Shown: positions 17,871-26,455 of the stretch, piece after piece
How the letters are laid out: each line of letters opens with the position of its first letter
Position numbering within the stretch: the first letter of the stretch is position 1
NCBI GenBank assembly: GCA_044866775.1
Contig: JBIOUG010000025.1
Coordinates: 72,405 to 136,404, forward strand
DNA from: DASUNQ01 sp044866775
Lineage (GTDB): Bacteria > Acidobacteriota > Thermoanaerobaculia > Multivoradales > UBA5704
Length of the DNA: 64,000 nucleotides
Direction: 5' to 3'
Position numbers and translations under genes: made by a program
Notes under the pieces: model-generated
The model's input: only the letters and a program-made list of their open reading frames with translations
What the model was told of the DNA's origin: nothing
Database searches by the model: none

Positions 17871-19330
17871 TGCCTAGCGCGGTCAAGGCGTTAGCGAAGA
17901 GCCTCATCGCCGTCGCGCTACTTGTCGACGCGAGCGGGCTACGAGCCCAAACGCCGAGCAAGGAGAGGCTCTCCACCTCGAGCCGGGACGAGCAACGGCT
18001 GGCACATTTCGAGAAACAAGCCGACGAGCTTCGCGAGCGGCTCAAGATCCCCGGCCTCTCCGCGGTCATCCTCAAGGATCAAAAGGTGCTCTGGGCCAAG
18101 GGGTTCGGGTTCGCAGACCTCGAGAACCGCGTCCCCGCGACCCCGGAGACCCTCTACCACGTCGCATCACTGACCAAGACGTTCGCGGCGATCCTCGTCC
18201 TGCAGCTCGTGGAGCAGGGGAAACTCGGCCTCGACGAGCCGATGTCCCATTATTCAAGCGATTTCAAGGACGACTCGGTCAAGGTCAAGCACCTGCTCAG
18301 CCACACCTCGGACGGAACGCCCGGGGAACGCTACCTCTACAGCGGGAATCGCTTCGATTACCTGACGGCCGTCATCGAGAAGAAGACCGGCAAGCCATTC
18401 CGCAAGGTGATGGTGGAAACCTTCCTGGATCCCCTCGCCATGGAGAGCACTGTCCCCAGTCACGATATCGCTGACGGAGCGGACACGTGGGGGCTGGGCG
18501 AGCGGAGCCTCGACCGCTATCGAAAGAGCCTGTCGAGGTTGGCTCGACCCTATACGCTCTACGGCGCCAGCGAGATGGTGCTCGACTCCTATCCTCCCAG
18601 GGATGTCGGCGCGGCGGCAGGACTCCTATCGACCGTCCTGGACATGGCCAAGTACGACGCCGCGGTCGACCGCCACCGGTTCCTGAAGCAAGAGACACAG
18701 GAGAGGGCCTGGACGGCGTTCGTCTCGAACAGCGGCCAGCGACTCCCCCATGGGCTGGGCTGGTTCGTCACCGAGTACCGTGGGACCAGGCTGATCTGGC
18801 ATTACGGGCACTGGGGCACCGGGTTCTCAGCGATCTACCTCAAGGTGCCGGAGAGACGGCTCTCGCTCGTCATGCTCGCCAACAGCGAGGCGCTCGCCGA
18901 TCACCAGTTCCAGGTGGAGGGCGGCGACATCACGAACAACGTCTTCGCGTGCAACTTCCTCCACACATTCGTGTTCGAAGACGGAGGCGACTGCGGCAGC
19001 TCGCATACGGCGCTGACGAAGTGGAGAGAGCACCGGCGGTCGCAGGCGCGCACGGCGATTCAGGTGGCCCCCGAGATTCTCGAGACCTACGTCGGACAGT
19101 ACCAATTCGAGACGCTGGACAACCGGATCTTCACCATCACGCGGGATGGCGACAGGCTATTCTTCAGCGGCACCACGGGTCCCAAGAGGGAACTGTTTGC
19201 CGAGTCGGAGTCGAAATTCTTCCTGAAGATCAGGCCGTATCTGCTCGTCTTCACCAAAGCTGAAGGGCAACTCCCTCAGCTGAAAATCGCCGAGGGCGAC
19301 GAGACCTTCCACTCGAAGAGAATCAAATAG
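17870..19330 (+). CDS. Beta-lactamase-family serine hydrolase, copy 2
   Basis: 486 residues with a signal peptide (KSLIAVALLVDASGLRAQ). The SxxK motif is in HVASLTKTFAAIL, the tyrosine motif in YLYSGNRFDYL, and HYGHWGTGFS is the third motif, so the enzyme looks active. It is a paralogue of the gene at 15250, with very high nucleotide similarity through most of the length, but keeps what appears to be the native C-terminus (ending ETFHSKRIK). The start ATG 17870 overlaps the stop of a 31-codon leader. A longer frame exists upstream, but it runs through fragments and lacks a signal. Substrate unknown; the gene appears to be the better-preserved copy. Confidence 0.85.
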   Translation: MPSAVKALAKSLIAVALLVDASGLRAQTPSKERLSTSSRDEQRLAHFEKQADELRERLKIPGLSAVILKDQKVLWAKGFGFADLENRVPATPETLYHVASLTKTFAAILVLQLVEQGKLGLDEPMSHYSSDFKDDSVKVKHLLSHTSDGTPGERYLYSGNRFDYLTAVIEKKTGKPFRKVMVETFLDPLAMESTVPSHDIADGADTWGLGERSLDRYRKSLSRLARPYTLYGASEMVLDSYPPRDVGAAAGLLSTVLDMAKYDAAVDRHRFLKQETQERAWTAFVSNSGQRLPHGLGWFVTEYRGTRLIWHYGHWGTGFSAIYLKVPERRLSLVMLANSEALADHQFQVEGGDITNNVFACNFLHTFVFEDGGDCGSSHTALTKWREHRRSQARTAIQVAPEILETYVGQYQFETLDNRIFTITRDGDRLFFSGTTGPKRELFAESESKFFLKIRPYLLVFTKAEGQLPQLKIAEGDETFHSKRIK

Positions 19331-19344
19331 GAGCGAAGCTTCAG

Positions 19345-19560
19345 CTACGGTGTTCCTTGGCTGCTCGCGCGCGTGCGGCGCTCGGCGCGGCGGCCACGCC
19401 ATAGCTGGAGCAGCCCGCGCTCTTTGAGGGAGTGGGCAACCGCCCAGCACGTCAGCGCCCACGCCAGCCCCAGCGCCCACCCGCCGAGCACGTCGGTCGG
19501 GTAGTGGACGCCGAGGTAGACCCGGCTCGCCCCCACGACGAAGACGACGCACGCCGGGCG
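19345..19560 (-). pseudogene. C-terminal fragment of a PAP2-superfamily phosphatase
   Basis: The minus strand reads SRVYLGVHYPTDVLGGWALG followed by a further hydrophobic helix. SRxxxGxHxPxDVxxG is the third PAP2 phosphatase motif. The first two motifs and the start are gone; upstream the sequence changes abruptly to an ATPase fragment on the other strand at about 19560. Confidence 0.75.
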
Positions 19561-19561
19561 C

Positions 19562-19740
19562 CTCCTCAACTTGACGGAGCTCGCCCGCGACGTCGGCATC
19601 GCGGCGACCACCGCGCGCGACTGGCTCTCGGTCCTCGAGGCCTCGAGCCAGGTGGTGCTGCTCGAGCCCTACTACAACAACCCGACCCGGCGGCTCATCA
19701 AGGATCTCCAGCGGCTGGTAGGACGTCCCAAGGGCCCGGT
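19562..19740 (+). pseudogene. Internal fragment of an AAA/DUF4143-type ATPase
   Basis: The frame reads LLNLTELARDVGIAATTARD and WLSVLEASSQVVLLEPYYNN, the helix-turn-helix-like segment typical of the DUF4143 region of bacterial AAA ATPases (COG1373 type). Neither the nucleotide-binding half nor the C-terminus is present. Downstream it runs into 21-bp-type repeat sequence. Confidence 0.6.
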
Positions 19741-19830
19741 ACCACCTCTGGAGACCCCGGCGAGACTTCCGGAGCCCCTCCGGCGACCTCTAGAGAGGAC
19801 GCACAGGCTCTTCCTCTGCCGTCCCGCTCA
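19690..19830. repeat. Minor 21-bp-type repeat segment
   Basis: Units spaced by 21 bases can be laid out here (CCACCTCTGGAG, ACTTCCGGAGCC, CGACCTCTAGAGAGG). The block GACCTCTAGAGAGGACGC recurs exactly near 26836, at the end of the array beside the SymE-like gene. Confidence 0.55.
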
Positions 19831-19847
19831 CCGCCGGAGAACGGCAG

Positions 19848-20164
19848 CTACCGGGAGGACGCCGCGCGCCCTTCGAGGCCGTCCTCGACCATCTCGATCC
19901 GCAGGCGCTTACCAAGCACCCGCGCAGCCCGTTCGATGGCCAGAAGCGTCACCGACGGCACGTCCGGGTCGAGCAGGCGCTCGAGCGAGGAGCGGCTCGT
20001 GCCCATCCGGCGTGCCATGGCAGCCTTCGACAGGTTCCGCTCCTCCATCGCCCTGGCGATCTGGAAGGCCAGGACCCGCTTGGTCGCCACCGCCTCCGCC
20101 TCTCCAGCAAACCTTCCTCGGCGAGGAAGTCGTCGAAATCGCTTCCCAGGTGTCGCTCGTTCAT
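19848..20164 (-). pseudogene. XRE-type helix-turn-helix antitoxin, probably frameshifted
   Basis: From the ATG at 20164 the minus strand reads MNERHLGSDFDDFLAEEGLL, the usual start of a family of HTH antitoxin-like regulators. Near 20102 the frame must shift by one base to continue as VATKRVLAFQIARAMEE and the HTH (LSKAAMARRMGTSRSSLERL) through to the C-terminus at 19848. The expected GAGGAGGCG reads GAGAGGCG, consistent with one lost G. Either the gene is broken or translation begins at the GTG at 20090, giving an 80-residue protein with a complete HTH. No toxin gene is next to it. Confidence 0.6.
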
Positions 20165-20231
20165 CGTTCGCTCCCTCGGCGCGCTTGCGCGGGCCGCCTG
20201 CGCGCGATCTCCGGGTTTCCTGGCAACGCGG

Positions 20232-20564
20232 TTATAGGGCGTGAGGACGACTCGGAGTTCCGATCACCTTCGCAAGATCCCCAGGCGTGGCGCCCAAGGT
20301 GAGCAGGCAACGGATCAACAGATCCAAGGAGACTGAATCCTCGGCCGCCTCCAGTTTCGCCACCCGGCTCTGGCTCGAGCCGAGGAGACGGGCGAGCTCG
20401 AGTTGCGTGAGGTGCTTCTCCCTGCGGCGCTGCCGCACCGCATCGGCGAGCCGCAAGCGGAGCTCGACCAGAGCCGCGTCCTCCGGCGTGAGGTCGAGGA
20501 ACTCCGCCGCGGTGCCCACCTTCCATCCCTTCTTCTCGAGCCGCTTCTTCTTCGCTGCCTTCAT
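20232..20564 (-). CDS. HigA-like XRE antitoxin
   Basis: 110 residues from the ATG at 20564. A lysine-rich start (MKAAKKKRLEKKGWKVG) leads to a helix-turn-helix: LTQLELARLLGSSQSRVAKL. This organisation and its position immediately downstream of a HigB/RelE-like toxin frame (4-base overlap) identify it as the antitoxin of a HigBA-type module. Antitoxins of this class repress their own operon. Its toxin gene has lost its 5' end, so it is probably an orphan in practice. Confidence 0.75.
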   Translation of the reverse strand: MKAAKKKRLEKKGWKVGTAAEFLDLTPEDAALVELRLRLADAVRQRRREKHLTQLELARLLGSSQSRVAKLEAAEDSVSLDLLIRCLLTLGATPGDLAKVIGTPSRPHAL

Positions 20565-20887
20565 ACCGCGTTCTCCTGATCCCGATCGTACCGAGCCAGG
20601 CGCTTCCTGCAGGTCTCGATGACCGCCTTCGGGGTTCTCTGGGTCTTCTTCGCCACGACCTCCGCAATCACGATCGCATCGGCGTCGACCCTGTAGAAGA
20701 TCCTCCACGTGCTGCTCTCATCGCGGATCCGCAGCTCGTGGCAGCGAGGGCCCACGCCCGGCATGGGTCGCGAGTGCGGCAGGGAGAGCACCTCGCCTCT
20801 CTGCAGCCGGCGGAGCAGGACACCCGCTTCGATCCGCGCCTGCCGCGAGAACGGCGGCGTCTTGACCTCGCCATGGAGCCAGACGAT
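20561..20887 (-). pseudogene. HigB/RelE-type toxin lacking its start
   Basis: The minus frame reads IVWLHGEVKTPPFS near its beginning, then LLRRLQRGEVLSLPHSRPMP and LRIRDESSTWRIFYRVDADA, ending near RLARYDRDQENAV: a phage Gp49/HigB-type RNase toxin. The homology begins at about 20887 with no ATG or GTG, and an in-frame TAG lies just upstream where sequence of the BNR gene fragment takes over. The first possible start is the GTG at 20791, which would remove more than 30 residues. The toxin is therefore most likely dead. It overlaps the antitoxin by four bases. Confidence 0.7.
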
Positions 20888-22145
20888 CGACCCGCCGGCC
20901 GGGACCTACACCGTCGAGGTGCAGGCCTTCCTCGTCGGCGCCGGCTCGACCTACGCCGCCGCCGCCGCCCTCGGTCCGCTCGACGGCCGCGAGTCGAAGC
21001 AGTGGACGATCACCTACCACGGCCAGTGCTGCGAGGGGAACCTCGCCTCGTCGGGGGACATGACCTACGTCCTCCTCCCTGAGCTGCTGACCGGCAACGA
21101 CATCAAGCGCAGCGCCGACGGCGGCCTCACCTGGGAGAAGACCTACCCGCCGGTCGACGTCTCGGTCCCCTTCGGCATTGAGGGCGACCTGCGCGCCTGG
21201 GGCGACGACGTGGTCTTCTTCGGCACCCAGGTCGCCGACGGCGTCGCCGCGCACAGCCGCGACCGCGGCGCCACCTGGACGATGACGCAGATCCCGGTCG
21301 CCTTCGCCGCCAACGACCAGGCCTGGGAGTATCTCGGCCCGATCCAGTACTGCCCGCTGCAGACCGTGCCGTACGTCCTCGCCGGCTGGTACCGCATCGG
21401 GTCGGTCGCGCTCTTCTCCTGCGACGGCGGCCTCACCTGGCCGATCCAGACGCCGCTCCCCGGCGCCAACGGCTCGGGGCCGGCGCACGTCGTCTGCTCC
21501 GAGACCGCCCGCGAGGGCCTGCCGGCGGGCGACACGCGGATCGCCGACGACCGCTTCGCGCTGATGAAGTCCGGCCGCTACGGCGGCTTCGGCACCGACG
21601 GCCGCTTCTACTGGACGCAGGTCTCCGGGAGCGAGCTCTTCGTCTGCCGCAGCGAGACCTTCGGCGCCGTCTGGGAGGGGATCCGCCACCCGCTCCCCGC
21701 CGGCACGCCGGAGGGGCTGCCGGTGACGAACCTCGCCTTCGACCAGAACGGCACCCTCTACGTCCTCCACGCCGACAAGCTCTACGTCAGCTTCGACCAG
21801 GGCGAGAGCTTCCGCTGGGTCCACACGCTGCCGCGCTGGGGGAACGACACGTCGGTGGGTGACGGCGGCTCGGCGCAGTACTTCGTCGTCGACGACGGCA
21901 CGATCCACGTCGGCTTGAAGGAGGCGAGCCCGGACGGCGCCTCGCGCATCTGGTACCTGCGCGGCAAGCACGTCGACACCGAGCGGCCGGGCTGGAAGGC
22001 GGAGCACGTCGACACGATCGGCGCCGTCCGCCTGGACTTCATGCAGATCACCGTCGACGGCAACGGCATCCCGACCCTCGGCTACACGACGCCGCCGGAC
22101 TTCACGCTCGGCGTGACCACGGCGAGCCGGCGCTCGCCGCTGTAG
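20888..22145 (+). pseudogene. 5'-truncated BNR-repeat (sialidase-like) propeller protein
   Basis: About 420 codons of real protein sequence starting DPPAGTYTVEVQAFLVG and ending at 22145. BNR/Asp-box motifs are visible (RSADGGLTWEK, SCDGGLTWP, SFDQGESFRW), so this is a sialidase-fold beta-propeller related to the adjacent giant gene at 22492. The upstream part of the open frame (back to 20709) is simply antisense of the toxin gene, so the native signal peptide and first domain are lost. Expression and export are doubtful. Confidence 0.7.
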
Positions 22146-22160
22146 GACGACGGCCGCGCT

Positions 22161-22236
22161 AGGAGCCCGTCGCGCTGGTCGCGCGACGGAAGGCGCTCCT
22201 GGCATTGATCGGATACGGCGCGAAGGCTTTCGCGCC
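22161..22236 (+). terminator. Two consecutive hairpins after the BNR gene
   Basis: First hairpin: AGGAGC (22161) pairs with GCTCCT (22195-22200), enclosing CCGTCGCG/CGCGACGG. Second: GGCGCGAA at 22217 pairs with TTCGCGCC at 22229-22236. Placed right after the stop at 22145 they suit a terminator, although there is no long T-run. Confidence 0.5.
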
Positions 22237-22239
22237 TTA

Positions 22240-22345
22240 GCGGCCGTGGCGGCACGGGGGCTCGGTCGGCGGCTCCTCGGCGGCCGCGGCGGCGGTCTCC
22301 CGGCCTCCGAATACGCCCGCGGAGCTTCCGGATGGGGGACATCGC
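22240..22345. repeat. Short form of the element found at 26456
   Basis: A 35-base block starting CTCGGTCGGCGGCTCC at 22261 is identical to 26477-26511, and the 20 bases before it are also similar. Near its end GCGGAGCTTCCGGAT matches the first unit of the 21-bp array at 26.6 kb. This copy has no expanded tandem units. Confidence 0.75.
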
Positions 22346-22351
22346 ACCGGT

Positions 22352-22375
22352 GAAATGAGGGGTTTCCCTCATTTC
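22352..22375. promoter_or_regulatory. Perfect 10-bp inverted repeat upstream of the giant secreted gene
   Basis: GAAATGAGGG and CCCTCATTTC flank a GTTT loop, 117 bases before the ATG at 22492. It could be an operator or an RNA hairpin. No clear -35/-10 pair could be assigned around it. Confidence 0.4.
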
Positions 22376-22491
22376 CGCCGCCGCGGCCGGCCGCTAGCCT
22401 GGAACCGTCCGAAACCCCCGCTGATGCCGCGTCAGTCTGTCGAGTCCGCCAGGGGGGGCGCGCTTCGACGCTGCGAACAGGAGCCTTGACC

Positions 22492-25400
22492 ATGAACCGA
22501 CGCGTCCTCAGCACTCACCTCTCCCCGGCGCTGGTCGCGCTGGCCCTCGTGGGCGGCGGCGCCGCCGTCGAGGCCTACGACACGCAGCCCCCGGCGGGGA
22601 CCATCACCGAGACGGTCACCCGCCTCGAGTTCACCGGCGGCGCCCTCGTGGCCCCCAACGTCACCGGCGCCTGCGTCACCGGCACCGAGGACTGCGACAT
22701 CTACCTCCTCGACGTCAACCTGCCCGCCGACTACGCGGCCACGCACCCGAACGCGAAGATCCGCATCACCGTCGGCTGGCAGGACCCGGGCGCCGACTAC
22801 GACGTCTACCTGGTGCGGCGGCCCGACTTCGCGCCGATCGACGACGCGGCCGGCACCGCCAACCCCGAGGTGATCGAGGTCCCGGCGCCGAGCGGCAACA
22901 ACACCTGGGAGATCGACATCATCGGCTTTCTCCCCCTGGGCGAGGTCTACACCGGCACGGTGGAGCTGCTCGGCGGCGGCACGGCGCCGGCCGACGCCGA
23001 CGGCGACGGCGTGCCCGACCTCCTCGACCAGTGCCCCGGCACGCCGGCCGGCACGCCGGTCGACGCCGTGGGCTGCCCCTCCGCCGGCGACCGCTTCTGC
23101 GAGCTCCCCGGCAAGCTCGTCGCCGCCGACGACGACACCGCCGACGTCGGCGACGCGGTGAACAACGGCGGCCTGGGCGTGTACGACGTCGAGTGGCTGC
23201 GGGTGTCGACACCCAAGTCCGCCGACGACCAGCGCCAGATCGCCTTCACGATCAAGATGAAGAGCCTCTCGCCCCAGCCCCCGCCCGATGCGCGCTATCT
23301 GGCGTTCTTCACCGGCGCCGATGGCCTCGTCTACTTCGCGGGCATGACCACGTTCCCGGACGAGAACGGCGGCCAGCCCGTGTTCCGCTTCGGCACCGGC
23401 ACCTCCGCCTTCGACGACCTCGGTTTCGGAGCCGCGGGCTCGTCCTACGACGTCGACGGCACGATCACGATCGTCGTTCCCGCCGATCGTCTGGGCGGAG
23501 CCGTCGCGCCGGGTGGTGTGCTCACCGACTTCGTCGTCGGCGCGCGCCTGTCGCCCGGCGCGGGCGGCGCGGCGTACTTCAACGGCGCCGACCTCGACCA
23601 GGCGATGGCCGTGGCCGACTTCCAGATGCCCGCCATGGGCGCCTGCGGCGAGGACGACGGCGGCGGTGGCGGCGGCGGCCCGGTGACCATCGGCGGCCCC
23701 GACTTCAGCCTGCACGTCTCGCCGGCCGGTATCGGCGACGGCGCCGCCGAGCCGACGCTCGACGTCAACACGACGACCGGCAGCATCTTCTTCATCGCCG
23801 GCACCGAGGTGGACCGCGTCAAGTTCGACGACGCCTTCTCGCCCGCCCGCGACACCTGGGAGGACAAGACCGGCACGCTCACCGGGCTGCAGACGGCCGA
23901 CCCCATCCTCGTCGCCGATCGCGACACCGGGCGCATCTTCGCCTCGCAGCTGGTGCTCGGCCCCGGCAACAGCATCCAGGAGTACAGCGACACGGACGGC
24001 GATAGCTGGGAGCCCAGCGTCGGGGGCAGCTTCAAGGCCGGTCTCGACCACCAGGCGCTCGGCGTCGGCCCCTACCCGGCCGGCGTGCAGATCGCGCACA
24101 CCTACCCCAACGCCGTCTACTACTGCTCGCAGGACCTCTACGCCGCCTACTGCTCGCGCAGCGACAACGGCGGCGTGACCTTCGGCGCCAGCGTGCCCGT
24201 CTACACGCTGCTCCAGTGCGGCGGCTTGCACGGGCATCCCAAGGTGGCGCCCGACGGCACCGTCTACCTGCCGAACAAGGGCTGCACCGACGGCCAGGCC
24301 CTCATCGTCTCCGAGGACGCTGGGCAGAGCTGGCAGATCCGCGCCATTCCGGGCTCCGGCCAGGGGCGCTGGGACCCCTCCGTCGCCGTCGCCTCCGACG
24401 GCACGCTCTACGTCGGCTACATGGAGCAGGGCAACGACAAGGCGATGGCCGTCGTGTCCCACGACAAGGGCCTCACCTGGTCGTCACCGGTGGACGTCGG
24501 CGCGCCGTACGGCATTCGCAACGCGGTCTTCCCGGCGATCGTCGCCGGTGATCCGCAACGTGCCGCCTTCTTCTTCCTCGGCACCACCAAGCCCGGCCAC
24601 TCCGGCGACCCCGCGACGATGGGGAACACGACCGCCGACCCCGCCGACGACGCGCACTGGTACGCCTACGTCGCCATGACCTACGACGGCGGCGCCAACT
24701 GGACCGTGCGCGACGTCACGCCCGACGACCCGGTGCAGCGTGGCGCCATCTGCGACGGCGGCTTCGGCAGCGACTGCGAGGCCGCGGGCACGCGCAACCT
24801 GCTCGACTTCAACGACGCCATGATGGACGAGCAGGGGCGCGTCCTCGCCGCCTTCGCCGACGGCTGCACCGGCCCTTGCGTCACCGGCGGCGCCAACTCG
24901 CTCACCGAGAACGGCGTCATCGTCCGCCAGGCGAGCGGCCGGCGCCTGCTCGCGGCGCACGACCCGCCGGACCCGACGATCCCCGGCACGCCGAGCCTCT
25001 CCGGCCGCCGCGATGCCGCGGGTGCGCACCTCACCTGGACGCAGCCGCTCCCGGGCGGGGCCCCGATCACGCACTTCCGGGTCTACCGCGGCACCAGCCC
25101 GGACGTCCTCGCCCATCATGCGGACTCCACGAGCCTCACCCGCTTCGACGACACCACGGTGGCGAGCGCCGTGCGGTACTACTACGCCGTCAACGCCGTC
25201 AACTCGTTCGGCGAGAGCGCGCAGTCGAACGAGGTGGCGCTGCTGGAGTTCACCGAGCTCGAGACGGCTTGCGTCGCACCGGGCATCACCCTCCTCACCG
25301 ACGCCACCGGCGACAGCACGGGCGGCGTCGCCGCGCTCGACATCCGTGCGGTGCGCGCCGCCGAGCCGGCCAGTCTGCCCGGCAAGGTGGCCTTCACCTT

Positions 25401-26337
25401 CAAGGTGGGCGACCTCGCGGCGGTGCCGCCGGGCACGCGCTGGGTGCTCCGCTTCAAGACCTCCGGCACGCTGCCGGCTGGCGCCGAGGACTGGTTCGTG
25501 GGGATGACCACCATCCCCGGCGAGACCAGCAGCAGCGCGCCGCAGGGGCCGCGCTTCGTCTACGGCACGACCGGCGTGGTCACCGCCCCGGTCGCCGGCG
25601 CCGGCGTGGCGCGGGTCTTCACCGTCCTCGGCGACCTCTCGGCGGGCAGCGGCTTCGCGCCCGACGGCACCATCTTCCTCATCCTCGACAAGGCGCTGGT
25701 CGGCGCGACGACGCCGGGGGACGCGATCACGGCCATCACGCCTTCGATCCGCGCCCAGCTCACGCCCAACAACCAGCTCATCTACGACGATGCCGGCAGC
25801 GCCAACTACACGCTGCGGGCGGCCACTGCCTGCGACGTCAACCAGCTCCCGGTGGCGGCCCTCACGGCGTCGGGCAACGCCGGGCCGGCGCCGCTCCACG
25901 TCTCCTTCGACGCCTCCGCCAGCCAGGACAGGGACGGCAGCATCGAAGCCTACGTGCTCGACCCGGGTGACGGCAGCCCCCTGGTGCAGCAGACCTCGCC
26001 GATCTTCAGCCACGTCTACGGCACGGACGGGCAGTACTTCGCCTCGCTGCGGGTGCAGGACGACCGCGGCGGCTTCAGCGCCAACACGGCGGCCGCGGCG
26101 GTCGACGTCCGCGACACCACCGACACCGACGGCGACGGCGTGCCGGACTCGCGCGACGAGTGCCCGGGAACGCAGCCCGGCACCCCGGTCAACAGCGTGG
26201 GCTGCCCGGTGACGACGCAGCCCGATCGCGATCGCGACGGCATCCCCGACCGCACGGACAACTGTAAGAAGGTGCCGAACCCCGATCAAGCCGACCGCGA
26301 CGGCGACGGCAAGGGCGACGCGTGTGACAAGAGCTGA
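22492..26337 (+). CDS. Giant secreted multidomain protein: BNR propeller, FnIII, PKD and calcium-binding repeats
   Basis: 1281 residues, ATG 22492 with CAGGAG eight bases upstream and a signal peptide (SPALVALALVGGGAAVEA). Order of parts: beta-sandwich (~35-165); a thrombospondin type 3-like Asp-rich repeat (DADGDGVPDLLDQCPG, ~167-195); a beta-rich domain (~200-390); a sialidase-type propeller with Asp boxes SEDAGQSWQI and SHDKGLTWSS (~400-820); a fibronectin III domain (~826-920); another beta-rich domain resembling the first (~922-1115); a PKD domain (VSFDASASQDRDGSIEAY, ~1116-1205); and C-terminal Asp-rich repeats (DTDGDGVPDSRDECPG, DRDRDGIPDRTDNCKK). It is an extracellular protein that probably binds Ca2+ and perhaps glycans or other proteins. 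Enzymatic activity is unproven; the catalytic residues of true sialidases were not identified. Confidence 0.85.
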   Translation: MNRRVLSTHLSPALVALALVGGGAAVEAYDTQPPAGTITETVTRLEFTGGALVAPNVTGACVTGTEDCDIYLLDVNLPADYAATHPNAKIRITVGWQDPGADYDVYLVRRPDFAPIDDAAGTANPEVIEVPAPSGNNTWEIDIIGFLPLGEVYTGTVELLGGGTAPADADGDGVPDLLDQCPGTPAGTPVDAVGCPSAGDRFCELPGKLVAADDDTADVGDAVNNGGLGVYDVEWLRVSTPKSADDQRQIAFTIKMKSLSPQPPPDARYLAFFTGADGLVYFAGMTTFPDENGGQPVFRFGTGTSAFDDLGFGAAGSSYDVDGTITIVVPADRLGGAVAPGGVLTDFVVGARLSPGAGGAAYFNGADLDQAMAVADFQMPAMGACGEDDGGGGGGGPVTIGGPDFSLHVSPAGIGDGAAEPTLDVNTTTGSIFFIAGTEVDRVKFDDAFSPARDTWEDKTGTLTGLQTADPILVADRDTGRIFASQLVLGPGNSIQEYSDTDGDSWEPSVGGSFKAGLDHQALGVGPYPAGVQIAHTYPNAVYYCSQDLYAAYCSRSDNGGVTFGASVPVYTLLQCGGLHGHPKVAPDGTVYLPNKGCTDGQALIVSEDAGQSWQIRAIPGSGQGRWDPSVAVASDGTLYVGYMEQGNDKAMAVVSHDKGLTWSSPVDVGAPYGIRNAVFPAIVAGDPQRAAFFFLGTTKPGHSGDPATMGNTTADPADDAHWYAYVAMTYDGGANWTVRDVTPDDPVQRGAICDGGFGSDCEAAGTRNLLDFNDAMMDEQGRVLAAFADGCTGPCVTGGANSLTENGVIVRQASGRRLLAAHDPPDPTIPGTPSLSGRRDAAGAHLTWTQPLPGGAPITHFRVYRGTSPDVLAHHADSTSLTRFDDTTVASAVRYYYAVNAVNSFGESAQSNEVALLEFTELETACVAPGITLLTDATGDSTGGVAALDIRAVRAAEPASLPGKVAFTFKVGDLAAVPPGTRWVLRFKTSGTLPAGAEDWFVGMTTIPGETSSSAPQGPRFVYGTTGVVTAPVAGAGVARVFTVLGDLSAGSGFAPDGTIFLILDKALVGATTPGDAITAITPSIRAQLTPNNQLIYDDAGSANYTLRAATACDVNQLPVAALTASGNAGPAPLHVSFDASASQDRDGSIEAYVLDPGDGSPLVQQTSPIFSHVYGTDGQYFASLRVQDDRGGFSANTAAAAVDVRDTTDTDGDGVPDSRDECPGTQPGTPVNSVGCPVTTQPDRDRDGIPDRTDNCKKVPNPDQADRDGDGKGDACDKS

Positions 26338-26455
26338 CCGATAGCTCTTCCCATCGCAGGCGGCCGGGCAGCTCCGGCGCCGAGAACCACTCGCGGGTTG
26401 GTGGAGCGGGGCTCCGGGAAGTTCCCCGCAGAGGCGGGAGATGCGGTCGGAACGG

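Noticed and set aside
20709..20887. N-terminal part of the BNR propeller frame
   Set aside because: It is exactly antisense to the HigB toxin and contains no signal peptide.
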